Assembly (NCBI GenBank): GCA_001795345.1
Contig: MGON01000024.1
Span: 16,113-24,074 of the forward strand
Source of the DNA: Chloroflexi bacterium RIFCSPLOWO2_02_FULL_71_16
Lineage (GTDB): Bacteria > Chloroflexota > Limnocylindria > P2-11E
Direction: 5' to 3'
DNA length: 7,962 nt
In this document: in pieces, positions 1 to 6,653 of the stretch
Layout of the letters: each line of letters starts with the position of its first letter
Position numbering within the stretch: position 1 is the stretch's first letter
Program-made: the position numbers and the translations under genes
The notes under the pieces: model-generated
The model's database searches: none
Seen by the model: only the letters and a program-made list of their open reading frames with translations
What the model was told of the DNA's origin: nothing

Positions 1-18
1 GCCGGCACCCCCCGGACG

Positions 19-657
19 CTAGCGCTCGGTATTCGCCTCGGGCCCGGCGGCGCCGAGGTGCTTGTCCTCGAAGAGCGCCTCGACGCGATACGTGATCCCG
101 TCCGTGTGGACCACGGTGATGTTCGTGTTGGCGCTCGGCCTCGGGTGACGGTAGAGCTTCGGAAGCAGGCCGAGGAAGTGGCTCACGAGGATCCGCGTCG
201 TCCCGCCGTGGCCGACGATGCAGATGCGCTTCCCGGGGCTCTCGGCCACGAGGCGATCGATGACCGTCGTCGTCCGCAGGAGCGCGGCCTCGAGCGATTC
301 GCCACCCGGCCACTGGACGAAGCCCTCGGGGGTCCAGTCGGGGCGCTGGCGCAGGTCCTCGAAGGCGCGGCCCGCCGCCTCGCCGACGTCGATCTCCCGC
401 AGCTCGGGGAACGCCTCGACGGGGACGCCGTGCCGGCGGGCGATGGCCGCGGCCGTGTCGCGCGCTCGGGAGAGGTCGCTGGAGGCGACGCGGTCGAAGG
501 GGATCTTGGCCAGTGTGTCCGCGACGATCTCGGCCTGGCGGCGGCCGAGCTCCGTCAGCGGGCTGTCGGTCTGACCCGCGAAGCGACCGGTCGCGTTCGC
601 CTCGCTCTCACCGTGGCGAACGAGGTAGAGCGTGGTCTCGGCGCGCGGCGCGCTCAG
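19..657 (-). CDS. Histidine phosphatase family protein (phosphoglycerate mutase-like)
   Basis: This is a single-domain histidine phosphatase of about 212 residues, a cytosolic enzyme that removes phosphate from small molecules through a phospho-histidine. The LVRHGE signature lies at residues 12-17, with R14 and nucleophile H15. A SSDLSRARDTA segment at 59-69 supplies another phosphate-pocket arginine (R64). E88 in ELREID is the likely proton donor, and the second active-site histidine is H150 in VGHGG. The length is normal for CobC/GpmB/PhoE-like members. The substrate cannot be told from sequence: alpha-ribazole phosphate, sugar phosphates and nucleotides are all possible. The start is uncertain. 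No ATG, GTG or TTG lies close upstream of the LVRHG strand in this frame, whereas a CTG at 657-655 overlaps the TGA of the preceding gene as CTGA, so I chose that. It is the last gene of the pth-mfd run and is probably translated by coupling, since no clear Shine-Dalgarno is visible. The family call is firm; the exact N-terminus is not. Confidence 0.86.
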   Translation of the reverse strand: MSAPRAETTLYLVRHGESEANATGRFAGQTDSPLTELGRRQAEIVADTLAKIPFDRVASSDLSRARDTAAAIARRHGVPVEAFPELREIDVGEAAGRAFEDLRQRPDWTPEGFVQWPGGESLEAALLRTTTVIDRLVAESPGKRICIVGHGGTTRILVSHFLGLLPKLYRHPRPSANTNITVVHTDGITYRVEALFEDKHLGAAGPEANTER

Positions 658-1280
658 GCGGCGGCGCCCGGAAGGCCGACCTTGTCGGCGATATCGCTCC
701 AGCCCATCACCCGCTCGATGAGCGAGTGCCCGACGTCGCGGTTCCACGGATGGTCGAACAGCCAGACGCGAGTGCCCGCCTCCGCCAGCGCGACCGAGAT
801 GGTGCGGTCGTCCTCGCAGAAGCGGTCGAGCTCGAGCTCCTGCGCGAGGCGGACCTTGTATCGGGCGGAGCTGCCGGCGTCGTAGCGGCCCGGCGCCCTG
901 GTCGGATCGAAGTCGCCGGCCGGCTTCAGGTGGACCGCCTTCGCGTGGTCGAAGAGGCCCTTCTCGCGCAGCCAGGTCTCGGTGACGATCCGCCGCTTCT
1001 CGGCGCGCGCCGTGATGAAGTACAGCTCGTGCCCCGCCTCGACGAGCTGCTCGAGGACGATCGGGCAATCGGCGTACGGCTCGAGCGAGCCGAAGAAGTC
1101 GCCGTCGTACGTGCGGATCCGGAAGCGGTCCTTGTCCGCCGGCGAGACCTCGGTGAGCTCGTTCAGGGTGTGCCAGCCGGGCTCGGGCGGTAGCTCCACG
1201 CCGAACTCGTCGGCGAACCGCCGCAGGTACGGCAGGGCGCACTCCGCGATCACGTCGTCGATGTCGACGCCGATCCTCAT
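654..1280 (-). CDS. HAD-superfamily hydrolase, NT5C/YqfW-type putative 5'-nucleotidase
   Basis: This 208-residue protein belongs to the HAD phosphatases and most resembles the NT5C (deoxyribonucleotidase-like) and YqfW group. Motif I is GVDIDD at residues 4-9, with D6 as the presumed nucleophile and D8 as the acid/base. Motif II is the threonine of FITAR (T90), motif III is probably K142 in YKVRLAQ, and motif IV is the acidic EDD at 156-158. The LFDHPWNRD segment near 174-182 resembles the conserved tail seen in NT5C-like proteins. No signal peptide or membrane segment is present, so it should be cytosolic. The reaction is presumably hydrolysis of a 5'-nucleotide or similar monophosphate; the substrate is inferred from family only. 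The ATG overlaps the mfd stop as ATGA and its own TGA overlaps the next start as CTGA. No strong Shine-Dalgarno precedes it, which fits coupling to mfd. Confidence 0.92.
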   Translation of the reverse strand: MRIGVDIDDVIAECALPYLRRFADEFGVELPPEPGWHTLNELTEVSPADKDRFRIRTYDGDFFGSLEPYADCPIVLEQLVEAGHELYFITARAEKRRIVTETWLREKGLFDHAKAVHLKPAGDFDPTRAPGRYDAGSSARYKVRLAQELELDRFCEDDRTISVALAEAGTRVWLFDHPWNRDVGHSLIERVMGWSDIADKVGLPGAAA

Positions 1281-4200
1281 GACACCAGCGTATTCAGAAG
1301 GCCGGTGAGCGCGTCACGCCGGTCGCCCCGGAAATGGAGCACCGAGAGGCGGATCTGGCGCTGGCCGACCTGCGCGCGCGGGAACGCCCGCAGCACGGCC
1401 GTTCGCAGCTCCGGCGTGATGTCGCTCCCCAGGCCGACGCGAAGCTCGGGTCCGCGCGAGCGGACCTCGACGGCGCCGGCGCGCATCGCGCGGAGCTTGA
1501 CCTCGACGCCGTAGAGGAGGTTGCGGACCGGCTCGGGCGGGGCGCCGTAGCGGTCGCGCAGCTCCTCGCGCAGCGCGACCAGGTCGTCGAGCTCGCGCAG
1601 CTCGGCGATGCGGCGGTACGTCTCGAGCTTGCGCTGGCGGCTGGGGACGTAGTCGTCCGGGATCGCGGTGGAGAGCGCGAGGTCGACCGTGACCTCGGGC
1701 AGCTGGGCGGCCCTGGGAGCGCCGCGCAGCTCCTCGATCGACTCCTGGAGCAGCTGCGTGTAGAGCTCGAAGCCCACCGCGGTCACGTGCCCGTGCTGCT
1801 CCGCGCCGAGGATGTTCCCGGCGCCCCGGATCTCGAGGTCCTGCATCGCGATCTTGAACCCCGCCCCGAGCTCGCTGGCCTCGAACACCGCCTGCAGCCG
1901 CTTCCGGGCGTCCTCCGAGAGGCGCTCGCGCTTGTCGTAGAAGAGGTAGGCGTAGGCCTTCTCGGCGCTGCGGCCGACGCGCCCGCGAAGCTGATAGAGC
2001 TGCGCGAGGCCGAGGTGGCCGGCCCGGTCGATGGCGATCGTGTTCACGTTGGGGATGTCGAGGCCCGACTCGATGATCGTCGTGCAGACCAGGACGTCGT
2101 AGTCGCCGTCGGCGAAGCCGACCATGACCTTCTCCAGCTGCCGCTCGTTCATCTGGCCGTGCCCGACGACGTATGTCGCCTGAGGCACGAGCTTGCGGAG
2201 ACGCTCCGTCTCCTGCTCGATCCCCATCACGCGGTTGTGCACGTAGTAGACCTGCCCGCCGCGGTCCAGCTCGCGCAGGATCGCCTCGCGCAGGAGCTCG
2301 CTCGTCTTCTCGACGACGTGCGTCTCGATGGGCTGGCGGTCCTCGGGCGGCGTCTCGATGGAGCTGATGTCGCGGATCCCGGACAGCGCCATGTGGAGCG
2401 TGCGCGGGATGGGCGTGGCCGTCATCGAGAGCACGTGCACCTCGGTGCGCATCTGCTTCAGGCGCTCCTTGTGCTTGACGCCGAAGCGGTGCTCCTCATC
2501 GATGACCAGCAGGCCGAGGTCGCGGAAAAGCACGTCCTTCTGCAGGACGCGGTGCGTGCCGATGACGATGTCGACGTCCCCCGCGGCGAGGCGCTCGACG
2601 ATCTCCCTCTGCTCGGCGGGTGACCGGAAGCGCGACAGCATCTCGATCTTCACCGGGAAGGTCTCGAGGCGCTCGGAGAACGTCTCGAAGTGCTGCTGCG
2701 CGAGGACCGTCGTCGGGACCAGCACGGCGACCTGCTTCCCGTCCTGCACCGCCTTGAACGCGGCGCGCAGCGCCACCTCGGTCTTGCCGTATCCGACGTC
2801 CCCGACGATCAGCCGGTCCATCGGGCGCGCCTTCTCGAGGTCGCGCTTGGTGTCCTCGATGGCCTGCAGCTGGTCGGGCGTCTCGGTGAACGGGAACGCG
2901 TTCTCGAGCTCGACCTGCCACGGCGTGTCCGCGGAGATCGCGGGCGCGTGGACCGTCTCACGCTCGGCGTACAGCCTGAGGAGCTCGCGCGCGATGTCCT
3001 CGGCGGCCTTCTTCGCGCGGCGCTTGGTCCGCAGCCAGTCCGAGCCGCCCATGGCGCTCAGCGCGGGCGGCGTGCCGCCGACGTAGCGCGTGATCTTGTC
3101 GATGCGCTCCGTGGGCAGGGACGTGAGCCCGTCGGCGAAGCGCAGCTCGAGGTACTCGCGCAGGACGCCGGCGACCTCCTTCTCGGTGAACCGCTCGAAG
3201 AGCGCGATGCCGCGGTCCTCGTGGACGACGTGGTCGCCTGGCCGCAGATCCGAGAGGAGCGAGCCCATGGCGACTCGACGGCGGCGCCGCACCGGGTGGC
3301 GCGGCTTGCGGAAGCCGAAGATCTCGGCGTCCGTGAAGACGCGGACGCGCAGCTCGGGCAGGGCGAACCCCTCGGCCAGCGGGACGTGCAGGACCGCCAG
3401 CTCGCCGTCGGCGGGGGGCTCCGGGAGCTCCTCTCGCGCGGTCACGAACAGGTCGCGCTCGCCGAGGAGATCCGCGACACGCGCGGCCTGGGGCGTGGCG
3501 ACGATGCGCGTGTCAGTCCCGCTCACGGCGACCTCGCGGAGGAACGCGTCGAGCCGGCCGGCATAGCTCGTGACCCCGGTCCAGCCGAGAGGGAGCGCAT
3601 CGCGCCCGGCGCCGATACGGATCAGGCCGCGCGCGGCGGCGGCCTGCTCGACGCGGTCGCGCGCCACGTACGGCGGCGGGAACATGCCGACGGCGAGTCC
3701 CTGCTGGCGCAGCTCCTCGCGCCTCTCTTCGGCGAGCTGCTCGTGGGTGTCCCAGGCGAGATCGAGCTCGACCGTGTCCTCGAACACGACGGTCGCGCGC
3801 GCCGGGAGGTGGTCGAGGACGGAGGCGGCGGCTCCGAGGAGCGGCGCGAAGGCCTCGAGGCCCGCCGCATAGGCGCGCTGGCGCAGCGGCTCGATGACCG
3901 CGCCGTATGGTCCCAGCTCCTCGTGGCCGGCCAGATCCTCCCAGCCCTGCTTGGCGAGGCGCTCGGCGAGCGCCGGCGCGTCGTCGAGGGCGATCTCTCG
4001 CGCGGGCAGCACGGTCACCGCCTCCAGCGGCTCCTGGGACCGCTGCGTGACCGGGTCGAACGCGCGGATCGTCTCCACGTCGTCACCGAACAGCTCGATG
4101 CGCACGGGCCGCTCGGCCCCGGCGGGGTGCACGTCCACGATGCCGCCGCGGCGCGAGAAGTGGCCGGGCTCGACGACCTCGGGCACCGGCTCGTAGCCGA

Positions 4201-4747
4201 TCGCGGTGAGCCAGAGCGCGGTCTCCCGCCAGGGCAGCCTGTCGCCCGGCCGCAGGACGCGCGACCGGCCGGCCAGGGCGTCCGCCGCGATGGTGTGCTG
4301 GAGCAGCCCGCGCAGCGGCGTGATCAGGGCGACCGGCTCTTCCGACCGCAGGCGCCACAGCGCCATGAGGCGCTGGTGGACCGCGCTCTGCGAGGGCGCC
4401 GAGGCCTCGAACGGCATCGTCTCGCGCTCCGGGAAGGCGACCACGCGGTCCTCGCCCAGCCAGCCGGCGAGCTCCGCGCGCCAGCGCCGCGCGCGCTCGT
4501 CGGTGGGCGCGACCAGGAGCAGCGTGCGGCCGAGGCGCGCGACGACCGCGGCCCACGCGAACGCCCGCGCGCCGCCGTTCGCCTCGCTCAGCACCACGCG
4601 CTCGCCGGCCTCGATGCGTCCCGCGAGCTCCCGGAAGCGCTCGCTCCGGTCGGCGAGAGCGAGGGCGCCGCCTAGGCGCGCAAGTGGCCGGCTCGCGCCG
4701 TCGCGCTCGCCGGTGACGCTCGCGCCGGCCGCCGTCTCGCGCGCCAT
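1277..4747 (-). CDS. mfd: Transcription-repair coupling factor Mfd
   Basis: This 1156-residue protein is full length (E. coli Mfd has about 1150). Mfd is an ATP-driven DNA translocase that pushes stalled RNA polymerase off damaged template and recruits UvrA. The N-terminal UvrB-like module is recognisable around residues 100-240, including GHFSRRGGIVDVHP at 195-208. The CarD-like polymerase-interacting segment begins at GDHVVHEDRG (504-513). The helicase motor has Walker A GDVGYGKT (649-656), Walker B DEEH (750-753), SMTATPIPRT (774-783) and RGRVGR (921-926). The translocation (TRG) motif region is around 955-987, ending in LEIRGAGNILGAEQHGH, and the C-terminal TRCF domain lies at about 1018-1120. 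The ATG at 4747 shares one base with the pth stop (TGATG) and is preceded by a purine-rich GGAGAAGGCGGAG. An open frame continues upstream inside pth, but it is arginine- and glycine-rich and not Mfd-like. The polymerase-interacting segment departs from consensus in several positions. Confidence 0.98.
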   Translation of the reverse strand: MARETAAGASVTGERDGASRPLARLGGALALADRSERFRELAGRIEAGERVVLSEANGGARAFAWAAVVARLGRTLLLVAPTDERARRWRAELAGWLGEDRVVAFPERETMPFEASAPSQSAVHQRLMALWRLRSEEPVALITPLRGLLQHTIAADALAGRSRVLRPGDRLPWRETALWLTAIGYEPVPEVVEPGHFSRRGGIVDVHPAGAERPVRIELFGDDVETIRAFDPVTQRSQEPLEAVTVLPAREIALDDAPALAERLAKQGWEDLAGHEELGPYGAVIEPLRQRAYAAGLEAFAPLLGAAASVLDHLPARATVVFEDTVELDLAWDTHEQLAEERREELRQQGLAVGMFPPPYVARDRVEQAAAARGLIRIGAGRDALPLGWTGVTSYAGRLDAFLREVAVSGTDTRIVATPQAARVADLLGERDLFVTAREELPEPPADGELAVLHVPLAEGFALPELRVRVFTDAEIFGFRKPRHPVRRRRRVAMGSLLSDLRPGDHVVHEDRGIALFERFTEKEVAGVLREYLELRFADGLTSLPTERIDKITRYVGGTPPALSAMGGSDWLRTKRRAKKAAEDIARELLRLYAERETVHAPAISADTPWQVELENAFPFTETPDQLQAIEDTKRDLEKARPMDRLIVGDVGYGKTEVALRAAFKAVQDGKQVAVLVPTTVLAQQHFETFSERLETFPVKIEMLSRFRSPAEQREIVERLAAGDVDIVIGTHRVLQKDVLFRDLGLLVIDEEHRFGVKHKERLKQMRTEVHVLSMTATPIPRTLHMALSGIRDISSIETPPEDRQPIETHVVEKTSELLREAILRELDRGGQVYYVHNRVMGIEQETERLRKLVPQATYVVGHGQMNERQLEKVMVGFADGDYDVLVCTTIIESGLDIPNVNTIAIDRAGHLGLAQLYQLRGRVGRSAEKAYAYLFYDKRERLSEDARKRLQAVFEASELGAGFKIAMQDLEIRGAGNILGAEQHGHVTAVGFELYTQLLQESIEELRGAPRAAQLPEVTVDLALSTAIPDDYVPSRQRKLETYRRIAELRELDDLVALREELRDRYGAPPEPVRNLLYGVEVKLRAMRAGAVEVRSRGPELRVGLGSDITPELRTAVLRAFPRAQVGQRQIRLSVLHFRGDRRDALTGLLNTLVS

Positions 4748-5370
4748 CACTCCGCCTTCTCCGCGTTCCAGCGGCTCATCGCAGCCTCGAGCCCGTCCCG
4801 GATGGCGACCTCGACCGCCTCGGCCGCGCGGACGACCATCGCCTCGGCGGCGTCGCGCTCGTCGGCTTCGAACGGCGTGAGCACGTGGTCGGCGAGGTCC
4901 CGCGGCATCTCGGCTCCCGCGTCGGCCGGCGCGACGCCACACCGGACCCGGGGGAAGCCCTCCCCGATCTCGCGCACGATCGAGCGCATCCCGTTGTGGG
5001 TCCCCGGCCCGCCCTTCGCGCGCACGCGGATCTTCCCGAGCGGCAGGTCCACATCGTCGTACACCACGATGAGGTCCTCCGGCTCGAGCGAATAGCGATC
5101 CAGGAGCTTGCCGACCGCGCGGCCGCTGTCGTTCATGAACGTGTGCGGGCGGGCGATCGCCACCCTCACGCCTCCGAGCGTTCCCTCGGCGATGCGCGAG
5201 TCGGCGGCCTTGGTGCTGAACTCGAGCCGGGCGCGCTTCGCCAGGCGCGAGGCGACCTGGAAGCCGACGTTGTGGCGCGTGGCGGCATAGCCGTCGCCCG
5301 GATTGCCCAGGCCAACGATGAGCCGGTCGGCTTTGGGCCGTTCCCCGCCGAAGAGTCTTCCGAGTCGCAA
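4747..5370 (-). CDS. pth: Peptidyl-tRNA hydrolase (Pth)
   Basis: Pth cleaves the ester bond of peptidyl-tRNAs that drop off ribosomes, recycling tRNA in the cytosol. The 207-residue product has the standard bacterial Pth layout: VGLGNPG with N23, TRHNVGF with catalytic H33, the HTFMN motif ending at N80, YDDVDLPLG with D105, and GGPGTHNGM with N126. These match E. coli N10, H20, N68, D93 and N114. I chose the TTG at 5370-5368 because GGGAGG lies 4 bases upstream. The alternative ATG at 5403 would add 11 residues, but it lacks a well-spaced Shine-Dalgarno and lies inside a perfect 11-bp hairpin. Either start leaves the domain intact. It is the first gene of the overlapping minus-strand run and is followed directly by mfd with a one-base overlap (TGATG). 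Pth next to mfd is a common arrangement, for instance in Bacillus. Confidence 0.95.
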   Translation of the reverse strand: MRLGRLFGGERPKADRLIVGLGNPGDGYAATRHNVGFQVASRLAKRARLEFSTKAADSRIAEGTLGGVRVAIARPHTFMNDSGRAVGKLLDRYSLEPEDLIVVYDDVDLPLGKIRVRAKGGPGTHNGMRSIVREIGEGFPRVRCGVAPADAGAEMPRDLADHVLTPFEADERDAAEAMVVRAAEAVEVAIRDGLEAAMSRWNAEKAE

Positions 5371-5374
5371 CGTT

Positions 5375-5380
5375 CCTCCC
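5375..5380 (-). promoter_or_regulatory. Shine-Dalgarno for pth
   Basis: On the minus strand the sequence reads GGGAGG, then AACG, then TTG. This near-perfect ribosome-binding site supports the TTG at 5370 as the pth start over the in-frame ATG at 5403. The spacing of 4 bases is a little short but workable. Confidence 0.7.
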
Positions 5381-5394
5381 GTAGACGCCGAAAC

Positions 5395-5419
5395 GGGCCG
5401 CATTCCCCGAATGCGGCCC
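5395..5419 (-). repeat. Perfect 11-bp inverted repeat with 3-base loop in pth leader
   Basis: The arms 5395-5405 and 5409-5419 are exact reverse complements (GGGCCGCATTC and GAATGCGGCCC on the plus strand) around a CCC loop. In pth mRNA this would be a very stable hairpin ending 14 bases before the Shine-Dalgarno. Neither strand shows a T-run after the stem, so it is not a classical intrinsic terminator. It may be a leader structure affecting stability or translation, or a DNA-binding palindrome. The symmetry is seen directly; the function is inferred. Confidence 0.6.
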
Positions 5420-5496
5420 TGAGCTCGTGATCCGCGTGTGATGTCAGGATAGCCCGATGCGAGCTCGACCGATGACCGCCGAAGAGCAGGGAAAGT

Positions 5497-5515
5497 GGCG
5501 CGCCGAAGGCGCGCC
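5497..5515 (+). repeat. Inverted repeat: two GGCGCGCC copies around a 3-base loop
   Basis: GGCGCGCC occurs at 5497-5504 and again at 5508-5515, separated by GAA. Each copy is itself a palindrome, so together they can form an 8-bp all-GC hairpin on either strand or a tandem operator-like site. It lies 33 bases upstream of the chosen aminotransferase GTG, and so in its probable leader or promoter. No T-run follows, so I do not call it a terminator. Confidence 0.55.
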
Positions 5516-5540
5516 GACAAACCGGCTCCGGTCAAGATAG

Positions 5541-5544
5541 GGAG
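5541..5544 (+). promoter_or_regulatory. Shine-Dalgarno for the aminotransferase gene
   Basis: GGAG followed by four A residues precedes the GTG at 5549. This supports that codon over the upstream GTG at 5495 and over the downstream ATG codons at 5570 and 5579. Confidence 0.55.
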
Positions 5545-5548
5545 AAAA

Positions 5549-6649
5549 GTGCGCTTCCCGCCATTCGAGATGGAGCGAATGCAGAGCACGTGGGAGCACC
5601 GCGTGCGCTACGACCTCTCGGAGTCCGGCGTCGAGCCGCTCACGCTCGCGGAGATCGCGACCGAGCTCGGGGCGCTGGGCGAGCAGCGCCTCGGCTACGC
5701 GGAGGGCACCGGACGCGAGGCTACGAGGGCTCTGGTCGCGGCGCTGCATCCGGGCGCGACGCCGGACGACGTGCTCATCACGACGGGGACCAGCGAGGCG
5801 AACCTCCTAGCACTCTCGACCATCGTCGAGCCCGGGGACGACGTCGTGATCGTCCTTCCCAACTACATGCAGCTGCACGGGCTAGCCCGCGGCCTCGGCG
5901 CGAACGTGCGCGAGGTCTGGCTGCACGAGGACGAGGGCTGGTCGCTCGACCTCGGCCGCCTGCGCGCCGCGATGACCGCGCGCACGAAGGTCGTCTGCGT
6001 GTGCACGCCGAACAACCCGACCGGCCAGATCCTCTCCGCCGCGGATCTCGACGCCGTGGCCGACGTCGCGCGCGACCACGGGGCCTGGGTCCTGTCGGAC
6101 GAGGTGTACCGCGGGGCCGAGCACAACGGCGTCCAGAGCGCCAGCGCCTGGGGCCGCCGCGAGCGGACGATCGTCACGGGCGGCCTCTCGAAGGCGTACG
6201 GGCTGCCGGGCCTGCGGATCGGCTGGCTCGTCGCGCCGGCGGACCAGGTGCGGGCCGCGTGGGCGCAGAAGGACTACACGACCATCGCGAGCGCGACGGT
6301 CTCCGAGGTGCTGGCCGAGGTCGCGCTCCGCAAGCGGGACGCGCTCCTCGAGCGCACGCGCGGGATCCTGAACGCCCGCTGGCCCGTGCTGGAGGGGTGG
6401 GCCAGGGACCATGCCCCGCTGCTCCACTGGACGCGGCCGCAGGCCGGCGCCATCTGCTTCTTCGGATACTCGTACGACATCGACTCGGTGCCGTTCGTCG
6501 ACCGGCTCATCCGCGAGCGCAGCACGATGGTCGTCCCGGGGGCGCACTTCCTCTCCGAGCGCCACCTGCGCATCGGCTTCGGGACGCCGGAGGCGACGCT
6601 GCGCGCGGGCCTCGCGGAGATCGACGCGGAGCTCGCCGCCATCGCGTAG
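5549..6649 (+). CDS. Class I/II-fold PLP-dependent aminotransferase, substrate unknown
   Basis: This 366-residue enzyme has the complete fold-type I aminotransferase signature. TTGTSEAN (78-85) forms the cofactor phosphate loop, and Y106 in PNYMQLHG is placed to stack on PLP. The remaining core residues are NNPTG with N156, DEVY with D184 and Y187, the PLP-binding lysine K215 in SKAYGLPGLRIGW, and R341 in LRIGFG, which matches the substrate-carboxylate arginine. It should transfer amino groups between an amino acid and a 2-oxo acid in the cytosol. Related proteins are often annotated simply as aminotransferase or capreomycidine synthase-like, and the sequence does not reveal the substrate. 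The GTG at 5549 was chosen because it follows GGAG and gives an N-terminus RFPPFEMER, like the short PPF-ER start of relatives. A GTG at 5495 would add a basic 18-residue extension, and ATG codons lie at 5570 and 5579. It is divergent from pth and convergent with the MFS gene, so it is probably monocistronic. Confidence 0.93.
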   Translation: MRFPPFEMERMQSTWEHRVRYDLSESGVEPLTLAEIATELGALGEQRLGYAEGTGREATRALVAALHPGATPDDVLITTGTSEANLLALSTIVEPGDDVVIVLPNYMQLHGLARGLGANVREVWLHEDEGWSLDLGRLRAAMTARTKVVCVCTPNNPTGQILSAADLDAVADVARDHGAWVLSDEVYRGAEHNGVQSASAWGRRERTIVTGGLSKAYGLPGLRIGWLVAPADQVRAAWAQKDYTTIASATVSEVLAEVALRKRDALLERTRGILNARWPVLEGWARDHAPLLHWTRPQAGAICFFGYSYDIDSVPFVDRLIRERSTMVVPGAHFLSERHLRIGFGTPEATLRAGLAEIDAELAAIA

Positions 6650-6653
6650 GTGG

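Larger units (their letters stand above)
5371..5548. other. Divergent intergenic control region between pth and aminotransferase
   Basis: This 178-bp gap separates two divergently read genes and should hold the promoters for both. It contains two perfect inverted repeats (5395-5419 and 5497-5515), the two Shine-Dalgarno sites, and two copies of GAGCTCG (5421-5427 and 5461-5467). No good -35/-10 pair stands out. The closest minus-strand candidate is TATCCT (5451-5446), without a convincing -35. It would place the pth transcript start near 5440 and keep the 5395-5419 hairpin in the leader. Confidence 0.5.

Noticed and set aside
58..1193. Plus-strand frames opposite the two phosphatase genes
   Set aside because: Both minus-strand genes carry complete catalytic motifs; the opposite frames have none.
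1334..4675. Long open frames on the plus strand opposite mfd (1334-2623 and 2690-4675), the latter over 600 codons
   Set aside because: They are antisense shadows of mfd, created by the scarcity of A/T-rich stop codons at this GC content. Their translations are Arg/Leu/Asp/Val-rich with no recognisable domain, while the minus-strand frame is an unmistakable Mfd.
5395..5419. Intrinsic transcription terminator
   Set aside because: The stem is strong but no T-run follows on either strand, and neither adjacent gene is transcribed toward it from a 3' end.
5495..5548. GTG at 5495 as the aminotransferase start
   Set aside because: It would add a basic 18-residue stretch encoded by the GGCGCGCC palindrome. 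The GTG at 5549 has GGAG in front and gives a family-like N-terminus.
5371..5589. Upstream extension of the pth frame to an ATG at 5589, inside the aminotransferase
   Set aside because: The added residues show no Pth homology and would run through both intergenic hairpins into the opposing gene. A good Shine-Dalgarno sits at the TTG 5370 start instead.
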